A stretch of 64,000 bases of DNA from CBDATB01 sp965199745 (GTDB taxonomy: Bacteria > Bacteroidota > Bacteroidia > Cytophagales > Flammeovirgaceae), in NCBI GenBank assembly GCA_965199745.1, contig CBDATB010000012.1:248001-312000 (forward strand). The letters are read 5' to 3'. The notes beneath the pieces are model-generated. The model worked only from the letters and a program-made list of their open reading frames with translations. It made no database searches and had not been told where the DNA came from. Shown here in pieces: positions 19,118 through 28,573 of the stretch. Every line of letters starts with the position of its first letter. Within the stretch, counting starts at the first letter, position 1. The position numbers and the translations under genes are program-made.

Positions 19118-19141
19118 CCTTTTATCATTAAATTAGACATC

Positions 19142-19762
19142 ATGGAATTGGCAGTTTTGGATATAAGCGGCAAAGAAACAGGAAAAACGGTAGACTTACC
19201 CGATAGCACTTTCGCTATTAACCCTAATGATCATGCGATCTACTTAGATGTAAAACAATACCTTGCCAACCAAAGACAGGGGACGCATAAAACTAAAGAA
19301 CGCTCTGAAGTATCAGGCTCTACTCGTAAGATTAAAAAACAGAAAGGAACAGGCACCGCTCGTGCAGGTAGCATCAAAAATCCTCTTTTTAGAGGCGGGG
19401 GTACTACTTTCGGTCCTAAACCCAGAGATTACGGTTTTAAGCTGAATAAAAAAGTAAAGCAATTAGCCAGAAAATCTGCGCTTTCTTATAAAGCCAAAGG
19501 AACAGAAATTACTGTGCTGGAAGACTTTAACATGGAAGCCCCAAAAACAAAAAATTATATTAAAATATTATACGCTCTTGCTGTTAATAATAAGAAAACC
19601 CTGCTAATATTGCCCGAGGATAGAAAAAATGTTTACCTTTCTGCACGCAATATTCCCCGCGCAAATGTGATGACTGCCCAAACTATCAATACCTATCAAA
19701 TTCTTAATGCCGATATTTTACTAATCTGCGAAGGGGCTGTACCATATTTTGCAAAGGCTTAA
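19142..19762 (+). CDS. rplD: 50S ribosomal protein L4
   Basis: 206 residues. The conserved loop KQKGTGTARAGSIKNPLFRG followed by GGGTTFGPKPRDYGFKLNKK is the extended part that lines the exit tunnel. The C-terminal domain ends with the usual NADILLICEGAV. Second gene of the operon, in canonical order after L3. Confidence 0.98.
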   Translation: MELAVLDISGKETGKTVDLPDSTFAINPNDHAIYLDVKQYLANQRQGTHKTKERSEVSGSTRKIKKQKGTGTARAGSIKNPLFRGGGTTFGPKPRDYGFKLNKKVKQLARKSALSYKAKGTEITVLEDFNMEAPKTKNYIKILYALAVNNKKTLLILPEDRKNVYLSARNIPRANVMTAQTINTYQILNADILLICEGAVPYFAKA

Positions 19763-19825
19763 ACTATTAATTTTCCGTAAAAGCACAAGATTTCATTTTC
19801 CTTATTGTTAACAATTATTTTTGAA

Positions 19826-20119
19826 ATGAACAAAACACAAATACTAAAAAAACCTCTGCTCACCGAAAAGACTTCTATGCTCGATAAATATAATACTTAC
19901 GGTTTTATTGTAGATAAAAAAGCGAACAAGATACAAATAAAACATGCAATAGAAGAAAAATATGGAGTAACTGTCCAAAAGGTGTCTACTGTCAATATGA
20001 TGGGTAAAATGAAAAGTCGTTACACAAAGAGTGGTTTAGTTTCTGGAAGAAAAGCCTCTTTTAAGAAAGCCTATGTGAAACTTGTCGAGGATGATATAAT
20101 AGAATTATATGATAATTAA
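19826..20119 (+). CDS. rplW: 50S ribosomal protein L23
   Basis: 97 residues from the ATG at 19826 (MNKTQILKKPLLTEKTSML). The open frame extends seven codons further upstream, but that part is not conserved. PLLTEK and the following NTYGFIVDKKANKIQIKHAI are family hallmarks. The protein lies at the tunnel exit and docks trigger factor and SRP. L2 follows after 8 bases. Confidence 0.96.
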   Translation: MNKTQILKKPLLTEKTSMLDKYNTYGFIVDKKANKIQIKHAIEEKYGVTVQKVSTVNMMGKMKSRYTKSGLVSGRKASFKKAYVKLVEDDIIELYDN

Positions 20120-20127
20120 CTATTGAT

Positions 20128-20952
20128 ATGGGTGTAAGAAAACTAAAACCAACAACTCCGGGGCAGCGTTTTAGAATAGCTCCTACTTTCGAAGAGATCA
20201 CTAAGCATAAGCCCGAAAAATCTCTGTTAGCACCAATTAAAAAAAGTGGTGGACGCAATAGCAATGGGAGAATAACTGTACGCCACCGCGGCGGCGGTCA
20301 CAAAAGGTGCTACCGTATAGTAGACTTTAAAAGACAAAACCATATAACTGCCGCCAAAGTATTGGGCATAGAATACGACCCTAATCGAAGTGCCCGCATC
20401 GCTTTGGTACAGTACGAAGATGGAAAGAAATCATATATTATTGCTCCCCAGGGTTTAGAAGTAGGGCAAACAGTGCGATCCGGTCCGGGTGTTCCTCCTG
20501 AGGTGGGTAACTGCCTGCTGCTCTCTGAAATCCCTATTGGTACTATCATTCATAACCTTGAACTACAGCCTGGCAAAGGTGCTGGTCTGGTAAGAAGTGC
20601 AGGTGCTTACGCACAGTTATTGGGGCGTAGTGGAAAATATGCTTCTGTCAAACTCCCTTCTGGCGAAGCTAGGCAAATATTACTTAATTGCTATGCAACA
20701 ATAGGTGCGGTGTCTAATCCCAACCATATGAACACGAGCAAAGGAAAAGCAGGAAGAAGCAGATGGCTGGGAAAAAGACCCAGAACACGCGGTGTAGCTA
20801 TGAACCCTGTCGACCATCCGATGGGTGGAGGAGAAGGTAAAGCCTCCGGTGGCCATCCAAGATCAAGGACAGGTTTGTACGCTAAAGGAAAGAAAACACG
20901 AAATCTCAAAAAATACTCTAATAGATTAATTATTAGCAGGAAAAAAAAGTAA
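20128..20952 (+). CDS. rplB: 50S ribosomal protein L2
   Basis: 274 residues, full length. NGRITVRHRGGGHKRCYR in the N-terminal part and the catalytic-site C-terminal region HPMGGGEGKASGGHPRS, with the conserved His near the peptidyl-transferase centre, are unmistakable. Fourth gene of the operon. Confidence 0.98.
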   Translation: MGVRKLKPTTPGQRFRIAPTFEEITKHKPEKSLLAPIKKSGGRNSNGRITVRHRGGGHKRCYRIVDFKRQNHITAAKVLGIEYDPNRSARIALVQYEDGKKSYIIAPQGLEVGQTVRSGPGVPPEVGNCLLLSEIPIGTIIHNLELQPGKGAGLVRSAGAYAQLLGRSGKYASVKLPSGEARQILLNCYATIGAVSNPNHMNTSKGKAGRSRWLGKRPRTRGVAMNPVDHPMGGGEGKASGGHPRSRTGLYAKGKKTRNLKKYSNRLIISRKKK

Positions 20953-20989
20953 TTTCCTAGACTAGTCAACACATTCAAAAAGAATAAAT

Positions 20990-21268
20990 ATGGCAAGATC
21001 ATTAAAAAAAGGAGCTTATATTGACTTCCGCTTAGAGAAAAAAATAAATATGATGCAAGAATCGGGCAAGAAATCTGTAATCAAAACATGGTCGCGTAGA
21101 TCTATGATTTCACCCGATTTTATTGGTTTCACTTTTGCTGTACACAACGGCAATAAGTTTATCCCTATTTATATTACTGAGAATATGGTTGGTCACAAAT
21201 TAGGAGAATTTGCTCCTACTAGAAATTTCCGCAGCCACCCCGTTAAAAAAGATAAAGGTAAGAAATAG
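20990..21268 (+). CDS. rpsS: 30S ribosomal protein S19
   Basis: 92 residues. MARSLKKGAYIDFRLEKK, KTWSRRSMISPDFIGFTFAV and HKLGEFAPTRNFRSH are the family landmarks. It binds the head of the 30S subunit with S13. L22 begins two bases after its stop. Confidence 0.98.
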   Translation: MARSLKKGAYIDFRLEKKINMMQESGKKSVIKTWSRRSMISPDFIGFTFAVHNGNKFIPIYITENMVGHKLGEFAPTRNFRSHPVKKDKGKK

Positions 21269-21270
21269 TT

Positions 21271-21675
21271 ATGGAAGCAATTGCAAAGTTACATAATTGT
21301 CGTATTGCACCTCGCAAAATGCAGTTGGTTGTTGATACAGTCAGAGGAAGAAATATAGACGAGGCACTAAATATTTTGAAGTTTGAGCATAAGAAGGGAG
21401 CACTTTATATAAAAAAATTGTTGCTTTCTGCCATCTCAAATTGGGAAAATAAATATCCTGATTACCTCATCCAAGACGCTGGTTTGCATATCAAATCAAT
21501 ATATGTAACACAGGCTAAAATGCTGAAAAGGGTTAAACCTGCTCCGCGAGGCAGAGCGCATAGAATTAGAAAGCGTTCTAACCATGTAACGGTGGTTCTG
21601 CAAAGCTTGTCAATAGAGAAGACTGAGGAAAAAGAAACAACAGAGGCTGCAAAAGTACAGGAAACCGATAAATAA
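21271..21675 (+). CDS. rplV: 50S ribosomal protein L22
   Basis: 134 residues. The core is RIAPRKMQLVVDTVRG through the long beta-hairpin, MLKRVKPAPRGRAHRIRKRS, which reaches into the exit tunnel. After the core there is an acidic, Glu/Lys-rich tail of about 24 residues (KTEEKETTEAAKVQETDK), as in many Bacteroidota. Start ATG 21271 immediately follows S19. Confidence 0.97.
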   Translation: MEAIAKLHNCRIAPRKMQLVVDTVRGRNIDEALNILKFEHKKGALYIKKLLLSAISNWENKYPDYLIQDAGLHIKSIYVTQAKMLKRVKPAPRGRAHRIRKRSNHVTVVLQSLSIEKTEEKETTEAAKVQETDK

Positions 21676-21744
21676 TTAGTATACAAAAATATAGTTATTT
21701 GTTAGCAATTACATACCCGAAATTTACGAAAAAAAGCTATTAGT

Positions 21745-22464
21745 ATGGGACAAAAAGTAAACCCGATTAGTTTGAGGTTAGGTTATATAAAAGGATGGGA
21801 ATCTAATTGGTTTGGAGGAAAACATCTTCCAAATAAACTCATTGAAGACCAAAAAATTAGAAAATATATAAATGCTCGCATCCCTAATCCGAGGTCGGGT
21901 ATATCTAAAGTAATTATTGAGCGTAATAACATAAAAAATCTAGAAATTACTATTAGTACTGCTCGCCCAGGTGTCGTGATTGGCAAAGCTGGTCAGGAAG
22001 TTGATAAGCTGAAAGAAGAACTTAAAAAGCTGACTGTTAAAGATGTTCAAATCAATATTTCTGAAATCAAACGCCCTGAATTAGACGCTAAGCTAGTTGG
22101 TGATTCAATCACACAACAGATTGAAAACAGAGTTTCTTACCGTCGGGCAATGAAAAAGGCGATGACTGATACAATGAGGGTAGGTGCTCAAGGAATTAAA
22201 ATAAAAGTGTCCGGTAGGCTAGGAGGTGCTGAGATGGCCAGGTCAGAATCTTATAAAAAAGGTAGAATCCCACTACACACCATACGCGCTGACATCGACT
22301 ATGCTGTTTGTGAAGCCAATACGGTTTATGGCAAAATAGGTGTAAAGGTATGGATTTTTAGAGGTGAAATTTTTCACAAGCCCGACCTTTCTGCAACGAG
22401 TGCTAGAGAAAATACAGATAATAGAAGAAAAAGAGGGGCTGTGAGGAAAAGAAATACTAGATAA
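21745..22464 (+). CDS. rpsC: 30S ribosomal protein S3
   Basis: 239 residues. MGQKVNPISLRLG, the KH-domain motif ARPGVVIGKAGQEVDKLKEEL and the C-terminal GRLGGAEMARSESYKKGRIP identify it. S3 forms part of the mRNA entry site. It is the last gene of this cluster: L16, L29, S17 and the rest of the usual operon do not follow, and 99 bases on lies the end of a convergent gene. Confidence 0.98.
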   Translation: MGQKVNPISLRLGYIKGWESNWFGGKHLPNKLIEDQKIRKYINARIPNPRSGISKVIIERNNIKNLEITISTARPGVVIGKAGQEVDKLKEELKKLTVKDVQINISEIKRPELDAKLVGDSITQQIENRVSYRRAMKKAMTDTMRVGAQGIKIKVSGRLGGAEMARSESYKKGRIPLHTIRADIDYAVCEANTVYGKIGVKVWIFRGEIFHKPDLSATSARENTDNRRKRGAVRKRNTR

Positions 22465-22563
22465 CCTCAGTTGCTATAAAGATTTAAAGAAATGTAAAAG
22501 ATGTTTTTAGAGTTGCCCGTTTATTCTAAAATATATGACCCATCATTATCTCTCTTTTACTCA

Positions 22564-23466
22564 CTATTTTGCCAATTTCCTATACTTTCCCGCCTGCGTA
22601 GGATCCAACTGACTGAGAATAGCAAGTGCTTCTTGCCTAAGAGCAGGCCTAGCTCTCAAAAACACGTTGATCAACTCTGCTCTTTTGGCGTCAAAGAAAG
22701 CATTGATAAGCACAGATATTTGTACTTGCTCTTGGGCTTTCCGAATTTTCTTTAATGCTTCCAGTATATTTTCTCTAGCCTGTTTGGGCGACTTCTCCAT
22801 CAGATCTATACCCTGACGATGATACAAATAAAGAGCCTCTTTAAAAGAGGCAAAACGCGGGTCATTCAGGTGAGTAGCTATCCAGTATCGATCTCTAGTA
22901 TCTCCAAAGGCATTCCATCCGGGATTATCAGATTCTTGTGCGTTGTTGAGTATATTGAGCATCTTTTTATAATATATTTCACTGCCTTCTTTCGAGAAAG
23001 TATTATAATCCATAGCAATGATAGTATAAGCATAATAAGCCAATAAGGAAGTTAGCTCAGTACTAAAAGTATTTTCTGAAAAAATAAGTGGTTGAGAAAT
23101 ACTATATTCAAAATTCCATTTCTCATCGAAGAAAGTAAGCACAGAAGTTTCATAATTCGATCCGTATACCGGGCGCAGAGACTGTACCTGCACCTGCGCC
23201 TGATACTGTGTAATAGTGGTAGAACGCCCCAGTGTGATGAGTATATTACATTGTATTCTTTCTTCCTCGTTAAAAATATCTTCTGTCCATTGGGTAGTAT
23301 TCATAAATCTACTTATCGATTCCTTTAAATCTTCAATGACCTGCTTTTCTTGTGTCTGAACTTGTTTATCGTCGATAAGTATGGTACAATTAAGCTCTTG
23401 AGCAGTACTTTTTGCCAAAAACATACAGGATAGAAATAGTAAAAAGAATGGTCGGTAGGCTTTCAT
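22564..23466 (-). CDS. DUF4835 family exported protein
   Basis: 300 residues from the Met at 23466 (MKAYRPFFLLFLSCMFLAKSTAQ is a signal peptide); the frame is open further upstream but overlaps coaBC. The mature start ELNCTILID, RIQCNILITL, SLRPVYGSNYET, YYAYTIIAMDY and the C-terminal PTQAGKYRKLAK are the pattern of DUF4835, a periplasmic protein found almost only in Bacteroidota. It follows coaBC by seven bases, as in most genomes of the phylum. recN, which commonly comes next, is absent. Confidence 0.88.
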   Translation of the reverse strand: MKAYRPFFLLFLSCMFLAKSTAQELNCTILIDDKQVQTQEKQVIEDLKESISRFMNTTQWTEDIFNEEERIQCNILITLGRSTTITQYQAQVQVQSLRPVYGSNYETSVLTFFDEKWNFEYSISQPLIFSENTFSTELTSLLAYYAYTIIAMDYNTFSKEGSEIYYKKMLNILNNAQESDNPGWNAFGDTRDRYWIATHLNDPRFASFKEALYLYHRQGIDLMEKSPKQARENILEALKKIRKAQEQVQISVLINAFFDAKRAELINVFLRARPALRQEALAILSQLDPTQAGKYRKLAK

Positions 23467-23473
23467 GATAAGT

Positions 23474-24670
23474 CTATTGAATTTTACCAATGATGTAATC
23501 TACAATATCTTTGGCGATTTCTTTTTTAGATTTCAAAGGTAATTTTTGGCTTTTTTCTTTATCTATAATAGTTACTACATTGGTATCGTGTACAAAGCCT
23601 GCTCCTTGATCTTTGAGCGAATTGAGTACGATGCAGTCTAAGTTTTTAGTTATCAGTTTTTGTTGGGCGTAGTTCATTTCATTATCGGTTTCTAAAGCAA
23701 AGCCCATGAGAAACTGCTTGCTCGTTTTTTGCCTACCGAGTATTTTGGCAATATCAACAGTTTTTTCTAGCGCGATATTCATATTGCCATTTTGCTTTTT
23801 GATCTTTTTATCTGAGACACATTTGGGGGTATAATCAGAGACGGCAGCTGTGAAAACAGCTACGTCTGAATTATTAAAATAAACTGTTGCTTGCTGGTAC
23901 ATTTCTTTTGCACTATTTACTTTGACTACATTGATATTTGGGTGTTGTGTTTCCATGCTAACGGGTCCGCTGACCAGATTAATACTCCCGCCGCGATTAG
24001 CCATTTCTTCAGCAATAGCATAGCCCATTTTACCGCTAGAGGGGTTGCTGACATACCTAACCGGATCGATGAATTCTTGAGTAGGTCCCACTGTTATCAT
24101 AACGTTTTTTCCAGATAAATCGTTTTTCTGCCGAAAAAAGCTTCTTAATATTCTGACGATATTTTCAGGTTCTGCCATACGTCCTTTTCCTGACAAACCA
24201 CTGGCGAGTTCACCTTCTTCAGCATCTATAATGATATTGCCATATTGCTGTAGTTTTCGCAAATTCTGTATAGTTGAGGGGTGTGTATACATATCCAAAT
24301 CCATGGCAGGAGCAATAAAAACTGGGCATCTGGCAGAAAGGTAGGTGGCAATAAGCAGATTATCTGCTAGACCGTAAGTTATTTTTGCTATCGTATTGGA
24401 AGTAGCGGGAGCGATAAGTAGAGCATCTGCCCAAAGCCCCAAGGCTACATGGTTGTGCCACTCTCCTGTTTGTGGGTCATACAGCTCGCTCAACACGCAG
24501 TTTTTTGAAAGAGTTGACAGAGTGAGCGGCGTAATAAAAGAAGCAGCCAATGGCGTCATAATAATTTTCACCTCTACATCGGCTTTTGTTAGCAGCCGCG
24601 TCAACGCGGCTATTTTATAAGCTGCAATGCTACCGCTAATACCTATTAGGATTTTTTTGCCACTAAGCAT
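23474..24670 (-). CDS. coaBC: Bifunctional phosphopantothenoylcysteine decarboxylase / phosphopantothenate-cysteine ligase
   Basis: Makes 4'-phosphopantetheine for coenzyme A from phosphopantothenate and cysteine. The N-terminal ~180 residues are the FMN-dependent decarboxylase (ISGSIAAYKIAALTRLL, PATSNTIAKITYGLADNLL, FIAPAMDLDMY). The C-terminal part is the ligase (ITVGPTQEFIDPVRYVSN, SSGKMGYAIAEEM, FALETDNEMNYAQQKL). At 398 residues it is full length. It is between rpoZ and DUF4835 in one minus-strand operon. Confidence 0.97.
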   Translation of the reverse strand: MLSGKKILIGISGSIAAYKIAALTRLLTKADVEVKIIMTPLAASFITPLTLSTLSKNCVLSELYDPQTGEWHNHVALGLWADALLIAPATSNTIAKITYGLADNLLIATYLSARCPVFIAPAMDLDMYTHPSTIQNLRKLQQYGNIIIDAEEGELASGLSGKGRMAEPENIVRILRSFFRQKNDLSGKNVMITVGPTQEFIDPVRYVSNPSSGKMGYAIAEEMANRGGSINLVSGPVSMETQHPNINVVKVNSAKEMYQQATVYFNNSDVAVFTAAVSDYTPKCVSDKKIKKQNGNMNIALEKTVDIAKILGRQKTSKQFLMGFALETDNEMNYAQQKLITKNLDCIVLNSLKDQGAGFVHDTNVVTIIDKEKSQKLPLKSKKEIAKDIVDYIIGKIQ

Positions 24671-24726
24671 ATATTCTGCTTTTATCTACTGAGAAACTAC
24701 AAATGCTTAAAATATTAAAAAAATGC

Positions 24727-25035
24727 CTAGTCTTTATCAGGTGCTTCTGATGTGTAGTATATTTTATTATCTATAAACTCTTTGGTTGCCACAAGTGTTG
24801 GTTTAGGAAGTCTTTCGTAAAATTTAGAAATTTCTATTTGTTCTCTATTCTCAAAGACCTCTTCGAGGTTGTCTACGGTGGTAGCAAATTCTTCTAATTT
24901 AGCATTCAATTCCTGCTTTTGTAGGGAATCAAGCTGCCGAGACCTTTTAGAGATAATAATAAGAGACTTATATATGTTGTCGGTTTCCTGAGTCATCTCA
25001 CTCAGATCTCTCGTGACAACTGAAGTGGGTTGCAT
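24727..25035 (-). CDS. rpoZ: RNA polymerase omega subunit, Bacteroidota type
   Basis: 102 residues, the divergent Rpb6/omega form of Bacteroidota. The pattern is VVTRDLSEMTQETDNIYKSL IIISKRSRQ, then KLEEFATTVDNLEEVFENRE and KPTLVATKEFIDNKI. Omega stabilises the core polymerase. Its place upstream of coaBC supports the call. A TAGTTTTG -7-like box on the minus strand (25085-25078) may drive the operon. Confidence 0.85.
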   Translation of the reverse strand: MQPTSVVTRDLSEMTQETDNIYKSLIIISKRSRQLDSLQKQELNAKLEEFATTVDNLEEVFENREQIEISKFYERLPKPTLVATKEFIDNKIYYTSEAPDKD

Positions 25036-25190
25036 ATAATTATCAGATTAAATAAAATAAGTTGAATTTTCAGTTTGCAAAACTAAAATAAAATTTTTAA
25101 TAATGACCACAACTATTTATTAAAATAGCTTGTTTTCAGTAAATTGGAAAAATTTAAAAGATACTTTCCTGAGCATTAAATTTGATAAAT

Positions 25191-25871
25191 ATGAAAAAAA
25201 TACTTTCATTAACCTGCGTACTGCTTATAAGCTGTAATACAACAGAAATAATTCCCGGACTCGAAAGAGGATTGCAGTACTATCCAATGCAACTCAATGA
25301 TTCTACTATTTACGATATTACCCGAATAAGCTACCAGCCCAGCGGCAATAACGATACATCTTTCTACCAACTACTAGAAGTATTTAGCGATACTTTTACC
25401 AATTTAGCAGGAGATATAAACTATCGGGTAGAACAATTTGTGAGAACTAATACGCAAACAAAATGGACTATAGACTCTGTGGTTATTATACAGGCTAATA
25501 ATGATTATGTAATAAGAAAACAAGGCAACGTGTCGTATATCAAACTGACGTTTCCTATCCGTCACAACATCTCTTGGGACGGCAACGCCCGCAATACACA
25601 TAATGCCGAATTATATTATTACAACAATGTACGTTTAGATACAAATTTCAATGGACAAACTTTTTTACAAACCGTTCAGGTTATTCACCAGATGAAAAAA
25701 GATATTTTAAATAAAGATTTGAGGCTAGAAATTTTCGATGATAATGTCGGTTTAATATACAGGAGAGAGGAAATTTTTGATTATATCAGCCAAGCTGATG
25801 ACCCTGCTTTCGGGATGGATTCCATTGTAGGAGGTGTGTTTTTTGAGCAGCAAATTCTTTTTAAAAACTAA
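25191..25871 (+). CDS. Hypothetical lipoprotein
   Basis: 226 residues from ATG 25191 with a short lipoprotein signal (SLTCVLLISC, Cys14). An in-frame TTG three codons upstream is unlikely. The mature part looks beta-rich, with alternating hydrophobic residues and few charged clusters, and contains YYPMQLNDSTIYDITRIS near the start. I recognise no domain. It is divergent from rpoZ and convergent with radA. Intact and probably expressed; small lipoproteins like this are common around housekeeping genes in the phylum. Confidence 0.8.
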   Translation: MKKILSLTCVLLISCNTTEIIPGLERGLQYYPMQLNDSTIYDITRISYQPSGNNDTSFYQLLEVFSDTFTNLAGDINYRVEQFVRTNTQTKWTIDSVVIIQANNDYVIRKQGNVSYIKLTFPIRHNISWDGNARNTHNAELYYYNNVRLDTNFNGQTFLQTVQVIHQMKKDILNKDLRLEIFDDNVGLIYRREEIFDYISQADDPAFGMDSIVGGVFFEQQILFKN

Positions 25872-25886
25872 TACTGCTAAGAGAAA

Positions 25887-27263
25887 TTATTGACAAATAT
25901 CGAGCATATCATTTAGCGTGTTCAATGATATGATATTTATGTTATAACCACTCAAGTCTAATCCTTTCGTATTGAATTTAGAAATATAGATTGTTTTAAA
26001 TCCTAATTTTTCTGCCTCCGTAATGCGGTGCTCTACTCGATGGATGGCACGTATTTCTCCTCCCAGCCCCATTTCTGCCGCGAAACAGGTATCGTCCCGC
26101 ACTGCATAATCGTTAATGGCAGAGATGATAGAAGCGCATACTGCTAAGTCAATGGCAGGGTCTTCTATTTTTAATCCTCCGGTAATGTTGAGAAATATGT
26201 CGCTAAAATTCAGTTTAAATCCTCCTCTTTTTTCTAAGACTGCTAATAGCATATTGAGGCGCTTGGTATCAAATCCGGTACAACTTCTCTGTGGTGTGCC
26301 ATAAGCCGAAGGGCTCACTAAAGATTGTACCTCAATGAGTAAGGGTCTATTTCCTTCAAGTGTAGCACCAATGGCAATACCACTCAAATCACCTTCGCGC
26401 TGCGAAATAAGAATTTCTGACGGATTATTAACTTGCCTCAAACCTGTGCTACGCATTTCATATATGCCGAGTTCTGCCGCTGAGCCGAAGCGGTTTTTAA
26501 TAGTCCTTAAAATTCTGTAACTGCTATGTCTATCTCCTTCAAACTGCAACACAGTATCAACCATGTGTTCTAATACTTTCGGTCCTGCCAGACTGCCTTC
26601 TTTAGTAATATGACCTATAAGCACAACGGGTGTATTAGTTTCTTTAGCAAACCGCAACAATTCTGCTGTGCAAGTTCTGACTTGAGAAACACTGCCTTCT
26701 GCCGATTCTATTTGCGTAGCATGCAAAGTTTGAATAGAGTCTACAATAATTAAGGCGGGTTCAAGTTTTTGGGCTTGATTAAAAATATTCTGCGTGTTGG
26801 TTTCGGTTAGGATATAGCAGTTGTTCGAGTAGAAATTTAATCTTTCCGAGCGCATTTTTATTTGTTGGGCACTTTCTTCTCCCGATATATACAATACTTT
26901 TATTTTCGGCATACTCAAAGCCAGCTGTAGCATCAGGGTAGATTTTCCAATACCTGGCTCACCACCAACTAACACCATAGAGCCACTGACAATACCCCCG
27001 CCGAGTACCCTGTTTAGCTCTACATCATGGGTATTTAAACGTTGTTCTTTTTCAGTGTCAATGTCTTTAATAGGCTGTGGTTTGGAAGCCGTACGTTTTT
27101 CTTTTTTGCTGTGTATGTCCCAACCGCTTGGGCTACTTTGATTCGTTTGGGTTAATTCTTCTACAAAGGTATTCCAGCTATGGCAGGCAGGGCATTTACC
27201 TAACCACTTTACCGATTCGTAGCCACAATTTTGACAGAAATAAGCCGATGTTGTTTTTGCCAT
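25887..27263 (-). CDS. radA: DNA repair protein RadA (Sms)
   Basis: RecA-like hexameric helicase aiding branch migration in recombination. 458 residues from Met 27263 (MAKTTSAYFCQNCGYES); the open frame runs 14 codons further but is not conserved. N-terminal zinc finger C-x2-C...C-x2-C, Walker A GGEPGIGKST, Walker B LIIVDSIQTL, the RadA-specific motif KNRFGSAAELG, and a Lon-protease-like C-terminal domain (ICASIISAINDYAV, EMGLGGEIRAI) are all seen. Single gene, divergent from ansA. Confidence 0.97.
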   Translation of the reverse strand: MAKTTSAYFCQNCGYESVKWLGKCPACHSWNTFVEELTQTNQSSPSGWDIHSKKEKRTASKPQPIKDIDTEKEQRLNTHDVELNRVLGGGIVSGSMVLVGGEPGIGKSTLMLQLALSMPKIKVLYISGEESAQQIKMRSERLNFYSNNCYILTETNTQNIFNQAQKLEPALIIVDSIQTLHATQIESAEGSVSQVRTCTAELLRFAKETNTPVVLIGHITKEGSLAGPKVLEHMVDTVLQFEGDRHSSYRILRTIKNRFGSAAELGIYEMRSTGLRQVNNPSEILISQREGDLSGIAIGATLEGNRPLLIEVQSLVSPSAYGTPQRSCTGFDTKRLNMLLAVLEKRGGFKLNFSDIFLNITGGLKIEDPAIDLAVCASIISAINDYAVRDDTCFAAEMGLGGEIRAIHRVEHRITEAEKLGFKTIYISKFNTKGLDLSGYNINIISLNTLNDMLDICQ

Positions 27264-27349
27264 AACGTATTTTTTAAAAAACATAAAATTAAGCAGATTT
27301 GCCAAATATTCTACCTTATTTATAGTTTATCAGATTCCGTACTCCGGCA

Positions 27350-28471
27350 ATGACACAACACACCAAGATAGTCGATATTAATACTTCTTCTTCAACACAA
27401 TCCGATGTTTCTGTATTAATCATTTATACAGGTGGTACGATTGGAATGGATACAGATCCGCAAACCAAAGGGCTAGTACCCTTTGATTTTGAACGGATTA
27501 TGGAGAAAGTACCCGAACTCAAACGATTCGATTTTCGATTGACTGTATTTTCTTTATCTCAATTAATAGATTCATCAGATATTACCCCCAACCATTGGAT
27601 ATATCTTGCCACTTTGATAGAAATGTATTACGATAATTATGCGGGGTTTGTTATTTTGCATGGCACTGATACTATGGCTTATACTGCTTCTGCCTTAAGT
27701 TTTTTACTTTCTCGACTTAGTAAGCCCGTTATCCTAACGGGTGCTCAGCTGCCTATTGGTGTTCCACGCACTGATGCAAGAGAAAACTTGATTGCTGCTC
27801 TCGAAATAGCTGCTACACACCATAAGGGTAAGTCATTGATTACTGAAGTGTGTATTTACTTTGATCACTTACTGCTAAGAGGTAATCGCGCCAAGAAAAT
27901 ACAAAATGTTAACTTTACTGCTTTTGCTTCCGAAAATTACCCCCCCTTAATCAAAGCGGGTACCTACATGCAATATAATATGCCTTATATTAGAAAGGCT
28001 GTTTCTGGTACGCTAAAAGTATACCGCAAAATGGATAATCGTGTGCATATTATCAAATTATTTCCCGGCATTGAGCCAAGCTATGTGTCAGCTTCCCTGT
28101 GTGCACCCGACTTAAAAGGCGTTGTGCTGGAGACTTTTGGCGCGGGCAATGCACCTGTTAATCCCGATTTTTTGCTAATACTTGAAAAAGTTATAAAGCA
28201 AGGAGTATTGGTATTAAATATTTCGCAATCGCATGGCGGCAATGTAGACCAAAACCGATATCCTAATGGTAAGCAGTTGGCAGATATTGGCGTTATTGGT
28301 GGCATGGACATGACTACTGAAGCAGCCATTACTAAAATGATGTTCCTATTGGGTAATTTTGGCAACAGGCAAGAACTGATTCGGCAACTACAAGTGCCTA
28401 TTTGCGGTGAATTTAACAAGTTGAAAGCTAGGGGTGATGAGGTGAATTTGCAAAAGTCAGCTACCTTTTGA
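27350..28471 (+). CDS. ansA: Type I (cytoplasmic) L-asparaginase
   Basis: Hydrolyses asparagine to aspartate and ammonia. The first catalytic Thr lies in IIYTGGTIGM and the second with its Asp in ILHGTDTMAYTAS. TGAQLPIGVPRTDARENLI and CIYFDHLLLRGNRAKK are typical of the bacterial type I enzymes. 373 residues, with an extended N-terminus of about 20 polar residues. No signal peptide. It ends in TGA. Confidence 0.94.
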   Translation: MTQHTKIVDINTSSSTQSDVSVLIIYTGGTIGMDTDPQTKGLVPFDFERIMEKVPELKRFDFRLTVFSLSQLIDSSDITPNHWIYLATLIEMYYDNYAGFVILHGTDTMAYTASALSFLLSRLSKPVILTGAQLPIGVPRTDARENLIAALEIAATHHKGKSLITEVCIYFDHLLLRGNRAKKIQNVNFTAFASENYPPLIKAGTYMQYNMPYIRKAVSGTLKVYRKMDNRVHIIKLFPGIEPSYVSASLCAPDLKGVVLETFGAGNAPVNPDFLLILEKVIKQGVLVLNISQSHGGNVDQNRYPNGKQLADIGVIGGMDMTTEAAITKMMFLLGNFGNRQELIRQLQVPICGEFNKLKARGDEVNLQKSATF

Positions 28472-28501
28472 GGGCTGTTTTTCATAAAATAGAAGCCCTA
28501 A

Positions 28502-28533
28502 TTTACATTATCAATTATAGATTACTACTTTTG
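28502..28533 (+). promoter_or_regulatory. Predicted promoter of the DUF4293-porW pair
   Basis: TACTTTTG at 28526-28533 matches TAnnTTTG exactly; a weaker TTTA -33 box at 28502-28505 lies 20 bases upstream. Predicted start about 35 bases before the ATG at 28574. Confidence 0.45.
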
Positions 28534-28573
28534 TTTTAAAAAATAAATCATTCAAATAAAACTTACATCTTGT

